Positions 36,078 through 43,701 of a stretch of 64,000 nucleotides of DNA are shown here, piece after piece. A program made the position numbers and the translations under genes. The notes under the pieces were generated by a model, which worked only from the letters and a program-made list of their open reading frames with translations, ran no database searches and was not told the DNA's origin. How positions within the stretch are numbered: the first letter of the stretch is position 1; each line of letters opens with the position of its first letter. This DNA is from VXPQ01 sp965116435 (GTDB taxonomy: Bacteria; Bacteroidota; Rhodothermia; Rhodothermales; VXPQ01), in assembly GCA_965116435.1 (NCBI GenBank), contig OZ220686.1, forward strand, positions 1,612,001 to 1,676,000, written 5' to 3'.

Positions 36078-37247
36078 TTACTCCCCATCGAACAGGCTCT
36101 GCTGTCCACGCGCCAGACGCCGGAAATGCCGGGTGGAGAGGGCGCGACGTGGCGCATTCAGGCCCCACCGTTTGCGCTCCATGCGGAACAGACGGGCGAT
36201 CAGGTCCGCCCAGTCCCCCTCGCCATGCATTCGCTTCCCGAAGCGATTATCCGTAAGATCGCCGCCCCGCAGCGAGGCCAGCCGCCGGATGATCTTGTTT
36301 GCTCGATCTGGAAATTCGCGCCGCGCCCAGTCGATAAAAATGTCCTGCACGGCGCCGGGCAGCCGAAGAATCGTGTAGCCGGCCCCCGACGCGCCCCGGC
36401 TCGCCGCCTCCTTCAGAATGGCCGGCATTTCCTCGTCCGTCAAGCCGGGTACGATGGGCGCCACGTTCACGGAAACCGGGATGCCCCGCGCCGCAAGCAG
36501 TTCGATCGCTTTGAACCGGCGGGCAGGGCGGGAGGTGCGCGGCTCCATGGTGGTCACGAGGTCGTCGCGCAAGGTCGTGATGGACAGCACGACATGGACC
36601 AGATTGTAGCGCGCCATCTGTTCCAGCAGGTCGATGTCCCGGGTCACCAGGTAATTCTTGGTGATGATTCCCACCGGGTTGCGGTGCCGTAGAAACACTT
36701 CGAGGCAGCCGCGGGTCAGGGCGAGGCGGCGTTCGAGCGGCTGGTACGGGTCCGTATTGCCGGACAAGGCCACGACTTGCGGCGTCCAGGATTTCTTCTG
36801 GAAGGTCTCCGCCAGCAATTCGGGCGCCCGTTCCTTCACAAGGATGCGGGTTTCGAAATCAAGGCCCGCCGAAAAGCCGAGGTATTCGTGGGACGGGCGG
36901 GCGTAACAATACACGCACCCGTGCTCGCAACCCCGGTACGGATTCAGGCTGTAGGCAAAGCCGATGTCCGGGCTGTCGTTGCGGGCCAGCAGGGTTTTCG
37001 TGGCGTCCACATAATAGGTTGTGGGCGTTTGGCGCAAGTCCTCTTCGTCCAGCGCGGCGGGGTCCTCTTCGATACGCAGGGGCTCGAAGCGATTTGGGGG
37101 GTTGATGCGGGCGCCCCGCCCCTGCCGAACGGGCAGTTCGATAAACGCCGGATAGCCCTCGGCGGGGCGGTCGGGAAGCGGGTTTGGGGGCGACTTCGGG
37201 GACAGGCTTGTGGACGAAGCGCGGCGCGGGCGTTTGGGGGTGGGCAT
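36078..37247 (-). CDS. PA0069-family radical SAM protein
   Basis: This 389-aa protein starts at Met 37247 (MPTPKRPRRASSTSL); the open frame extends upstream into Pro-rich non-coding sequence. The iron-sulfur motif C-x3-C-x2-C is in NPYRGCEHGCVYCYARP, close to residue 120, and GNTDPYQPLERRLALTR and ITKNYLVTRDIDLL fit the spore-photoproduct-lyase-like branch. The family is widespread but its substrate is not established, so no reaction is assigned. It is monocistronic: the operon starting with the TonB receptor begins 280 bp beyond its end. Confidence 0.88.
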   Translation of the reverse strand: MPTPKRPRRASSTSLSPKSPPNPLPDRPAEGYPAFIELPVRQGRGARINPPNRFEPLRIEEDPAALDEEDLRQTPTTYYVDATKTLLARNDSPDIGFAYSLNPYRGCEHGCVYCYARPSHEYLGFSAGLDFETRILVKERAPELLAETFQKKSWTPQVVALSGNTDPYQPLERRLALTRGCLEVFLRHRNPVGIITKNYLVTRDIDLLEQMARYNLVHVVLSITTLRDDLVTTMEPRTSRPARRFKAIELLAARGIPVSVNVAPIVPGLTDEEMPAILKEAASRGASGAGYTILRLPGAVQDIFIDWARREFPDRANKIIRRLASLRGGDLTDNRFGKRMHGEGDWADLIARLFRMERKRWGLNAPRRALSTRHFRRLARGQQSLFDGE

Positions 37248-37837
37248 GGGGGGGTGGGAGGCAGCAAGCGAGGCGGGTGGTGGGATAGCGGCGGATGGCG
37301 TATGAATCGAGCAAAAGGGGTGTGGAGGCGGACGGCGGCGCGGACAGAAACAGGGAATATATGTGCAATATATGTAATTTACAGATGGAAAGCAAGAAGA
37401 GAGTTCGTTTGGCGTGGACTCTGGATTCGTCAGGACATGGCGGCTATGCATCGGGAGCGTCAGCGATCCGGTGGCGATCAAGCCGCCCTTCGCAAAGAGT
37501 GCATTCGAAGGGAACATCCTGAATACTCACACTGTCCAGCAAGAAGAACCAGTTGCTTGGTAAAGCACGGCGCAAGCGACGCCGGTGCGCTTGGTTTCCA
37601 GCCTGTCAGGCATTACAATGCAGAGCGTGGATGATGATTCTTCCGACTCAACGAGAAGTGCAAACAAGCCCTGAAAAGAAAACGAGAGGAACAGGTCCAC
37701 GGAGATCGACGGAAACGGTTCGCGCTCCCGGGAAGAATTTCCGCGCTAAAAAGAATGGAGTAAGCGCACCATCGAGCGCCCGCACATCCCGACCGACATC
37801 GCAAACCTTCCAAACCGTGCAGCGCCGCGGAGTGGGG
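37248..37837. other. Intergenic region with decayed methyltransferase 5' end
   Basis: The first half holds AT-rich sequence with a near repeat of AATATATGT (37,360-37,380) and probably the radical SAM promoter. The last 80 bases (37,755-37,835) encode KRTIERPHIPTDIANLPNRA in a frame different from the methyltransferase that follows, which looks like its displaced N-terminus. No other gene is convincing. Confidence 0.5.
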
Positions 37838-38941
37838 ATGTTCCTCGGAGATGTGCTGGAGATGTACGACCAATGGCCCGCCCCGGTCGTCATCGTGTCC
37901 GATGGAGCATACGGAGTGTCCGGCTTTCCTGGCGATACTCCCACGGCTGACGGACTGATCGATTGGTATCGTCCCCATGTACAGGCGTGGTCGAAATCTG
38001 CGACAGGCGAAACTACACTCTGGTTCTGGAACACCGAGATCGGGTGGGCAACGGTCCACCCGCTGCTCGTCGAATTTGGCTGGGAATATGTTGGCTGCAA
38101 CGTCTGGGACAAGGGCATAGCACACGTATCGGGCAACACGAATTCAAAGACGCTGCGGCGATTTCCGGTGACCACGGAGGTATGTATCCAGTACGTGCGA
38201 CCACCCAGGTTTCTGATTTCCGGCCGCGAGGTCGAGATGAAAAAGTGGTTACGTTGGGAATGGATGCGGGCCGGCCTTCCGCTCAACCGGGCCAACGAGG
38301 CCTGCGATGTCCGAAACGCCGCAACTCGAAAATATCTCACGCAGGACCATTTGTGGTACTTTCCTCCGCCGGAAGCCTTTCAGCGTCTCGCGGACTATGC
38401 CAACGCGCACGGCCACTTGGAAGGGCGTCCCTATTTTTCCCTGGATGGCAAGACCCCGCTCACCGCGCGCGAGTGGGCGCACATGCGGTCCAAGTTTCAC
38501 CTCGAACTCGGCGTCACAAACGTATGGAACGAAGGAGCCGTGCGTGGCAAGGAGAGGGTTCGCCACGCCAATGGGTCAGGAGGCTTCATCCATGCCAACC
38601 AAAAACCCGTACGTCTGATTCGTCGGATCATTGAAGCATCTTCCGGCCCGGGAGACATCGTGTGGGAACCTTTCGGCGGACTGTGCACAGCCGCTGTTGC
38701 CTCAGCCGATCTGGGCCGACGCTGTTTCGCCGCCGAACTGCTGCCAGAGTACTTTTCCGCCGCTACCCTTCGGCTCAGGAACGCCGAACAAAGACGGACG
38801 AAATTTCCGACAAGGCCGAGGAAGACGCAGGGCGGAACTTCGGGCGAATCGCCCGGACAGGGATCATGGACGACTTCACAAATCGGGCAGGAAACCGGCT
38901 CCTGTCCGGTATTGAAGCCCGCCATTGGCGGAGTTTCCTGA
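37838..38941 (+). CDS. Site-specific DNA methyltransferase (amino-MTase class), probably 5'-truncated
   Basis: This 367-aa protein starts at ATG 37838, which has GGAG five bases upstream. The S-adenosylmethionine-dependent amino-methyltransferase pattern is present in the order catalytic motif first, cofactor motif last: VIVSDGAYGVSGFPGD stands in the place of DPPY/SPPY, and HANQKPVRLIRRIIEAS, WEPFGGLCTAA and RRCFAAELLPEYF form the C-terminal cofactor site (F-G-G). LPLNRANEACDVRNAATRKYL lies between. Just upstream a different frame carries KRTIERPHIPTDIANLP, which suggests a lost N-terminus of about 30 aa through one or two single-base changes. Target sequence and activity are unknown. An 80-aa gene overlaps its 3' end. 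Confidence 0.75.
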   Translation: MFLGDVLEMYDQWPAPVVIVSDGAYGVSGFPGDTPTADGLIDWYRPHVQAWSKSATGETTLWFWNTEIGWATVHPLLVEFGWEYVGCNVWDKGIAHVSGNTNSKTLRRFPVTTEVCIQYVRPPRFLISGREVEMKKWLRWEWMRAGLPLNRANEACDVRNAATRKYLTQDHLWYFPPPEAFQRLADYANAHGHLEGRPYFSLDGKTPLTAREWAHMRSKFHLELGVTNVWNEGAVRGKERVRHANGSGGFIHANQKPVRLIRRIIEASSGPGDIVWEPFGGLCTAAVASADLGRRCFAAELLPEYFSAATLRLRNAEQRRTKFPTRPRKTQGGTSGESPGQGSWTTSQIGQETGSCPVLKPAIGGVS

Positions 38942-39108
38942 AGATATTCACCGAAACCGCAAACGAGGCGCACATTGAGGTAGCCTTGGCCCGATTGGAG
39001 GAACACGTAGAGAAGGCATCCATCCAGCAACAAGAGATGGAAAACGTGCGCACAGTCGTTGACACGTTGGCGAACATGCTGTGGCCAAGACCAGACACGC
39101 CGCGATGA
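38866..39108 (+). CDS. Small hypothetical protein overlapping the methyltransferase end
   Basis: This 80-aa frame begins MDDFTNRAGNRLLSGIEARH and continues with an amphipathic, probably helical stretch (EVALARLEEHVEKASIQQQE). It overlaps the methyltransferase by 76 nt in another frame. No family is recognised. It could be a small regulator or partner of the modification gene; the coding call rests on protein-like composition only. Confidence 0.45.
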   Translation: MDDFTNRAGNRLLSGIEARHWRSFLKIFTETANEAHIEVALARLEEHVEKASIQQQEMENVRTVVDTLANMLWPRPDTPR

Positions 39109-39177
39109 CGATCCGTACCGCTGTACGCCCACGCTATATCGCGCCCCAGCCCAGCCCCTAAGGGCAAATCTTTCTTT

Positions 39178-39234
39178 CCATTCACCAGCCTAAATAATTT
39201 AGGCGCGAAATTTTGAAGGTTAAATAATTAAGGC
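39178..39234 (+). repeat. 57-bp direct repeat flanking the restriction-modification pair, left copy
   Basis: It matches 41481-41537 at 50 of 57 positions without gaps. It contains the perfect palindrome GCCTAAATAATTTAGGC (39188-39204) and, at its end, the related GGTTAAATAATTAAGGC. The two halves can also pair with each other into one imperfect hairpin. Similarity to the other copy continues weakly through GGTCTGG and ATTGCCCGGC. Confidence 0.85.
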
Positions 39235-39308
39235 GACTCTGGTTGGCTCGGGGAATGGGGTTGGGGATGGAATGGTCTGGAGGCATTAGGCATTGCCCGG
39301 CGGTGGGC

Positions 39309-39395
39309 TTTAGGGGTGGTTCGGCTTCGTCGGGCAGCGTTTCCGGGTTTTAAGATGTAGAATTGCGATCTTGTCCCAATCCAACCAACCCAGAG
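39309..39395 (+). mobile_element. Solo IS3-type left end (copy A), directly before the restriction gene
   Basis: About 90% identical to the reverse complement of 43224-43309, the leader of an IS3-family orfA, and to 47052-47135. Core: GTGGTTCGG, TCGTCGG, CAGCGTTT and ATTGCGATCTTGT. It ends 10 nt before the ATG of the restriction endonuclease gene, so the IS leader may supply that gene's promoter. Confidence 0.7.
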
Positions 39396-39405
39396 AAAAC
39401 TTCCC

Positions 39406-39987
39406 ATGCCCACATTCAAAATCAAGAACGCGGAACTCGCCGAGGCTGTGTCGCAGAAACAGCCTGATTTCCCCAAGTATACATCTCAGATTATCAACCT
39501 CGCCAACCAGAATGCTCAAGGTACGCGCCCCCGGGTTGTCGGCCAGATGACCGAGTTGTTTCAGGAGTTCGGGGGCAAAAGATATGAGGAATGGGATGCT
39601 TGGTACAGAAGCCAAAAACCCGAAGCCCTGGACGATGCAACAGATCGAATCTATCCGATGGTGGAAAAATTGCGCACCGCTATACAGCAAATCGACAAAA
39701 GCATGGTGCGTGAGTGGGTTGAAGACCTTGTGCTCGTAAAGACCTTTGTCGGCCTGTGCTTTCAGGAAGCAATCCTGGCAAGGGTTGCCCAACACAAGGA
39801 AACCAATTACCGGCTGGCAACGCCCTCAGAGGAATCGCAGGGAATCGATGGCTTCATCGGCGAGACAGCGGTTTCCATCAAACCGTCAACATATGCGGTC
39901 AAGGACATGCTGCCCGAAGAGATACAGGGCGAAGTGATATTTTATGAAAAGAAAAAGAGTGGACTTGCTGTGTCTTTCGATTTTTAG
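39406..39987 (+). CDS. MjaI-family type II restriction endonuclease
   Basis: This 193-aa protein has the size and pattern of the MjaI family, whose founder cuts at CTAG. FPKYTSQIINLANQNAQGTRP at the N-terminus, VGQMTELFQEF and the region EESQGIDGFIGETAVSIKP are the family-like blocks; Asp in IDGF and Lys in SIKP are candidate catalytic residues. The methyltransferase gene on the opposite strand ends 4 nt past its stop, giving a convergent R-M pair. Its start codon lies 10 nt downstream of an IS3-type end. Family recognised from memory of the motif pattern; target site is inferred. Confidence 0.75.
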   Translation: MPTFKIKNAELAEAVSQKQPDFPKYTSQIINLANQNAQGTRPRVVGQMTELFQEFGGKRYEEWDAWYRSQKPEALDDATDRIYPMVEKLRTAIQQIDKSMVREWVEDLVLVKTFVGLCFQEAILARVAQHKETNYRLATPSEESQGIDGFIGETAVSIKPSTYAVKDMLPEEIQGEVIFYEKKKSGLAVSFDF

Positions 39988-39991
39988 CCAT

Positions 39992-41143
39992 CTACAGCGG
40001 TAACCGCACCTGCGCACTCTGCTTTACCGGCAGCGTACGCACCGCCCGAGGCGGGTCGAACCGAATGTCGGCGGGCGGCGTAGCGGACCGGACCTCGGCG
40101 GCGTACTGCGCCTGGACGGTCAGGCCGTCGGTTGCAGACACAATGTCTACGTCCGATATGTCATCGAATAACAGGTCCTGCTCCTGCGCGGTCATGACTG
40201 GAAATCCGTAATGGCGATGCACGTATTTTGGCGGGCCGTGCTCTGCCGTGCGCAGGCGAACCCAGTCTTCGTGCTGCGCCAACCGACGCCGATTGTATTC
40301 GGCGGCGATACGCGGCGCGGACTCCAGAAAAGCCTGCCCGACAGGTATTAATGTGTCGTCGATCTCGACGCCAATGGAATTGCGCCTCGACGCCAGCGCC
40401 GCCGCCAATGTCGTTGCGGTCCCTGCAAACGGGTCCAGCACCACATCTCCCTTGATGGAAAACATGCAAATGAGTCGATAGGCCAGCTCGAACGGGAATG
40501 CCCCGCTACGCTGCCGGGTCGCCTTGTCGGTCAGGCGTTGGGCGGTTCCCTTGACGTCGAACCATACATCGGAGAACCAGACGTTGCGCTCCTCCCAAAA
40601 GAAAGCGCTTGCCCGGCGGCGGGCTTTCTCGGCAGCCGTATCGAATCTTCTCCGCTTGCCTTTTCGCAGGACCAGGATGTATTCGTGTTCGTAGGTCACG
40701 TACGCCCCTACAGGCAACATCCCGGACCCCATGAACTTGTTGGGTGCGTTGGTCTGCTTGCGCCAGAGTATATCGGGCAATGCGGCGAATCCGCGCTCCA
40801 GGAAGCAACTCAGGATTCGGGAATGATTGGAATACAGTTGAAAATCGCCGTTCAAGGTCCGGGTCGCATCGCCGATATTGATGCAGGCCAGGCCGCCCGG
40901 CTTCAAGACCCGACTGCATTCCCCCCAGACCGTGTCGAGCAATTGGTGCATGAGGTCGAAGGCGGCGCGCCCCTCCTCTTGCGCCAGCCGGTCGCCGATA
41001 CGCCCGTCCTGCGCAATGAATATATCGTCCCACATGGCCACCATCGGATACGGCGGCGAGGTAACGATCAAGTCAACCGACGCATCCGTGACCTGCCCCA
41101 TCGACCGCGCCGAACCGCATATCAGTCTGGAAGTTGTTTCCAT
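39992..41143 (-). CDS. N4-cytosine-type DNA methyltransferase (partner of the MjaI-type endonuclease)
   Basis: This 383-aa modification enzyme starts at Met 41143 (METTSRLICGSARSM), with GAGAGGA just upstream; the frame extends 18 codons further. Its catalytic motif is TSPPYPMVAMWDD, the SPPY form associated with N4-cytosine methylation. The cofactor motif VVLDPFAGTATTLAAA near residue 260 follows the target-recognition region, the usual beta-class order. LPDILWRKQTNAPNKFMGSG is typical of the CTAG/related group. It protects DNA from the convergent endonuclease. The C-terminal 100 residues are less conserved. Confidence 0.88.
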   Translation of the reverse strand: METTSRLICGSARSMGQVTDASVDLIVTSPPYPMVAMWDDIFIAQDGRIGDRLAQEEGRAAFDLMHQLLDTVWGECSRVLKPGGLACINIGDATRTLNGDFQLYSNHSRILSCFLERGFAALPDILWRKQTNAPNKFMGSGMLPVGAYVTYEHEYILVLRKGKRRRFDTAAEKARRRASAFFWEERNVWFSDVWFDVKGTAQRLTDKATRQRSGAFPFELAYRLICMFSIKGDVVLDPFAGTATTLAAALASRRNSIGVEIDDTLIPVGQAFLESAPRIAAEYNRRRLAQHEDWVRLRTAEHGPPKYVHRHYGFPVMTAQEQDLLFDDISDVDIVSATDGLTVQAQYAAEVRSATPPADIRFDPPRAVRTLPVKQSAQVRLPL

Positions 41144-41480
41144 GCCATTCCTCTCTTGAAAGTACACCGAACACAGCCTGCCCGCACACCGCCCCACGGC
41201 AAGGAATGTACTGAATACAGCGGTTCATTGGCCCAGATATTTTCGCCGATCCTCCATGAAAATGCACCCTGTTGCCCAGGACGTGACTCGTTTGGCGCGG
41301 GCGCAGGGCATTTATTCGTGCGGTCGCAGGACCTTATTCGTACGGGCCGCTGTTTTTCGGCCGACTTGCTTTCAGAGATTTGGTTGATTTATGGGACAGG
41401 GGGGCGTCTATCCCGTATTTTTGGTCATTTTAGCGTATAATTTCCCCACCAAAGGCCTTTTATAACGAGTTTTTTCACAT

Positions 41481-41537
41481 CCATTCACCACCTTAAATAA
41501 CTTAGGTGCGAGAATTTGAAGGTTAAAAAATTAAGGC
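41481..41537 (+). repeat. 57-bp direct repeat flanking the restriction-modification pair, right copy
   Basis: Same orientation as 39178-39234, 50 of 57 identical. The inner palindrome is shifted by one base but still folds (ACCT / AGGT), and the terminal GGTTAAAAAATTAAGGC is kept. It lies in the 467-bp gap between the methyltransferase start and the next gene; the rest of that gap shows no gene. Confidence 0.85.
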
Positions 41538-41610
41538 TGCGGCTGCTGGGCTTAGGGAAGAGGCGGTCTGGGGATATTGCCCGGCAACGAGATTATCCCA
41601 ACCTGAAAAG

Positions 41611-42273
41611 TCATGGAGTAACCCAATGTTCCATCAGGAAGTCGGCGAACAGTTCGCACCCCTTTTTTCCTCCGTATGCTTTTGCGGTCCTGTTCCACCA
41701 CGTAGTATTCGGATGCGGCGCATCCTCGTACGGAACACCGAATTCGTCAACCACGCCCTGGCCGCCATTCCAAAAGGCAAGCTTGGATATAAAGAGGACA
41801 AGTTCGGGTGCATGCTCGCTGATAACCCAGCGAAGCACCTCCTCGGATATTACGCGATCCTGTTGCGTAACATAGTTTGTCATGCCGCCACCTGTCTTTG
41901 GCGCGGGAATCATAAAATAGTTGCAGAACGCAACGTGATCGAAAACGCATTGCCCTCCCAAAGTCAAGCCCTTTTTCTCGCTCACGTACGTTATTTGTTC
42001 GGCCATTTTACCCCATAGAAACCGAGGATCGCACTCTTCGCAACCGTTCTCCCTTACACATTCCTGTGTGTTTATCCAACTACGTTCTTTGCACGTAAGG
42101 TCGTTCTCACTCTTATTGTACCATGCTTCACGGTCAAGTTGGATAGTCGATTCCTTTGGCATATAGTGGCTTTCGCCGACTATCAGAAGCCGTTTGTGGC
42201 GATTGTCCGCATAGGCATCGCCTACCCACGGCATCAGGCAAGGGAAACGTTCAAGATGATTTGGCTTTTTCAT
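41611..42273 (-). CDS. Hypothetical protein, possibly uracil-DNA-glycosylase-like fold
   Basis: A 220-aa protein. RLLIVGESHYMPKE near residue 28 and the late APHPNTTWWNRTAKAY recall the two active-site loops of the uracil-DNA glycosylase superfamily (a Gly-rich strand end followed by a polar residue, and an H-P loop), but the resemblance is weak. Six cysteines between residues 60 and 105 (TCKERSW, QECVRENGCEECD, QCVFDHVAFC) could bind metal. It is located between a restriction-modification pair and an IS remnant, so a defence or DNA-repair role is plausible. Not recognised with certainty. Confidence 0.5.
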   Translation of the reverse strand: MKKPNHLERFPCLMPWVGDAYADNRHKRLLIVGESHYMPKESTIQLDREAWYNKSENDLTCKERSWINTQECVRENGCEECDPRFLWGKMAEQITYVSEKKGLTLGGQCVFDHVAFCNYFMIPAPKTGGGMTNYVTQQDRVISEEVLRWVISEHAPELVLFISKLAFWNGGQGVVDEFGVPYEDAPHPNTTWWNRTAKAYGGKKGCELFADFLMEHWVTP

Positions 42274-42401
42274 GGGTTCAGGGGTTTGAAATTCAAGGGA
42301 AGGAAGAAATGATCTGGAAAATTCGGACAGGTCGTTTATCTGTAGGGTTGCGCTGGGTCATGCCGTCTCCGGCAGCCATCTTTGTGATATAAATTGCTTA
42401 T

Positions 42402-42692
42402 CTATTCATGAGGATTTATGGCATTACTTATACTATGTGTAAATTTCGCAATCACAGTTAACAAGGTTCCAAGGCCAGCCATCCATAGTTCCAGCACAGT
42501 AGGATCGGGAATTGCAAGAAATATAGCTGCTGTCACGAAGGCGAGTATCGCGAATCCACCCGAGATATAAGTTAAAAGACCCAGAACACCTCTGAGCAAG
42601 CCCCATATAAATTCGCCTCTTGTGACGATTATTGCCGTGATAAGGACAGCGCCTATAACAACGTATAGCACCATGTCATTCGAAATTTCCAT
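42402..42692 (-). CDS. Small membrane protein, hypothetical
   Basis: A 96-aa protein with two or three hydrophobic segments: VLYVVIGAVLITAIIV, GLLTYISGGFAILAFVTAA and a weaker LELWMAGLGTLLTVIA. It has a short polar N-terminus and the tail NAINPHE. No family is recognised. It lies 128 nt upstream of the preceding hypothetical gene, in the same direction, so the two may be a unit; a membrane effector partner is possible but not shown. Confidence 0.5.
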   Translation of the reverse strand: MEISNDMVLYVVIGAVLITAIIVTRGEFIWGLLRGVLGLLTYISGGFAILAFVTAAIFLAIPDPTVLELWMAGLGTLLTVIAKFTHSISNAINPHE

Positions 42693-42721
42693 AGCTGTTC
42701 AGAAAAGTATAGGGTTAGGAA

Positions 42722-43309
42722 CGGTCCGATAAATTCGGACAATTATCGCGGGTCGTTTCACCGGGTCACAACAGTGGCTTACACCGCATTCATACGTAAT
42801 ATACGCCGCCCGACATCAATTGTCAAGACCCTGATGCAATTTTTTCGTTGCAGTAGCGGATATAGGCGTCGATGCGCACTCGCACCTCGGCGACCACTTC
42901 GTACGCATACCAGTGGATATCCCCCTATTTTCAGGCTACACCAGAAGCGTTCCACATACATGCTGTCCAGCCAGCGCCCCTTGCCGTTCAGGAGATGCGA
43001 ACGCCATGCGCCTCCTCATCTCCATCGGATTGGCCGGTGCGATTTTGCCTGAACAATCACTTCAGGTTATCGACGGCTCCCTTTTGACTTTACTGGTTCG
43101 GATGCACTTGAAGCGGGCCGCGAGGGCTGCCAGCGTGCTGTCGCCCCGTAAGGCAACGAGGGCTACCTTCGCCTTGAAGGTGGGACTGTGGGTTCTACGG
43201 GTGCGTTTGGACATGGAATGTCGCTCTAGGTTGGTTGGATTGAAACAAGATCGCAATCCTACACCTTAAAATCCCGGAAACGCTGTCCGACGAATCCGAA
43301 CCACCTCTC
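42722..43309 (-). mobile_element. IS3-family insertion sequence, internally deleted remnant
   Basis: On the - strand it runs from a left end (43309 down to 43224) through a short orfA to the C-terminal part of orfB. The orfB remnant reads NGKGRWLDSMYVERFWCSLK and, in another frame, YAYEVVAEVRVRIDAYIRYC ending with a stop at 42823-42825; both match the end of IS3-type integrase-like transposases. The first two catalytic acidic regions are missing. A possible right inverted repeat (TGTCCGA and TCGGACC, about 42725-42752) resembles the left end. The element cannot transpose by itself. Confidence 0.7.
43062..43214 (-). pseudogene. IS3-family OrfA, truncated
   Basis: Begins MSKRTRRTHSPTFKAKVALV and continues ALRGDSTLAALAARF, the helix-turn-helix start of IS3-type OrfA, then drifts into unrelated residues. 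The expected VHPNQ continues in another frame, so there is a frameshift followed by a deletion that joins it to the orfB tail. Confidence 0.75.
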
Positions 43310-43505
43310 AACGGCGGCAGTGTGGGATCGCGTGGAGGAGACATAGACAAGTCGGATGCTCTCGACTGACGGGAACCCATCGGTGCGGCGGGTTTTGGCA
43401 ACAGTAGGCATGGGGTCAGCGCCGAACAACTTCGCCGCAGGGATCAAGGCACCTGTGGAGCAGGGGTGAAAAAATTTTGCTTCATATATTTTTCATAGAA
43501 ACTGA

Positions 43506-43516
43506 GGGGGGGGGGG
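43506..43516 (+). repeat. 11-base G homopolymer tract upstream of rmuC
   Basis: Eleven G residues, about 185 bp before the rmuC start. The surrounding 43310-43700 region shows no convincing gene; a short - strand frame at 43259-43447 overlaps the IS end and has no homology I can name. Confidence 0.75.
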
Positions 43517-43701
43517 CTACATTATCCAGCAAGGGGTTGTTTATGGGAGCTGGCAATGCTCCATCGCAATCCTGCACTTGAACGACCTTTTCGAATTTAT
43601 CGGACCGTTGTCGCTATACTACAGGCAAAAGCTGTTGCCGGAAACAGCATCACCCACCCCACCTTTCGATAATAATCCCCATAAACCTTACCGATCAGAG
43701 C

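Noticed and set aside
43259..43447. 62-codon - strand frame beside the IS3 remnant
   Set aside because: Its last third is IS end sequence and the rest has no homology or ribosome binding site.
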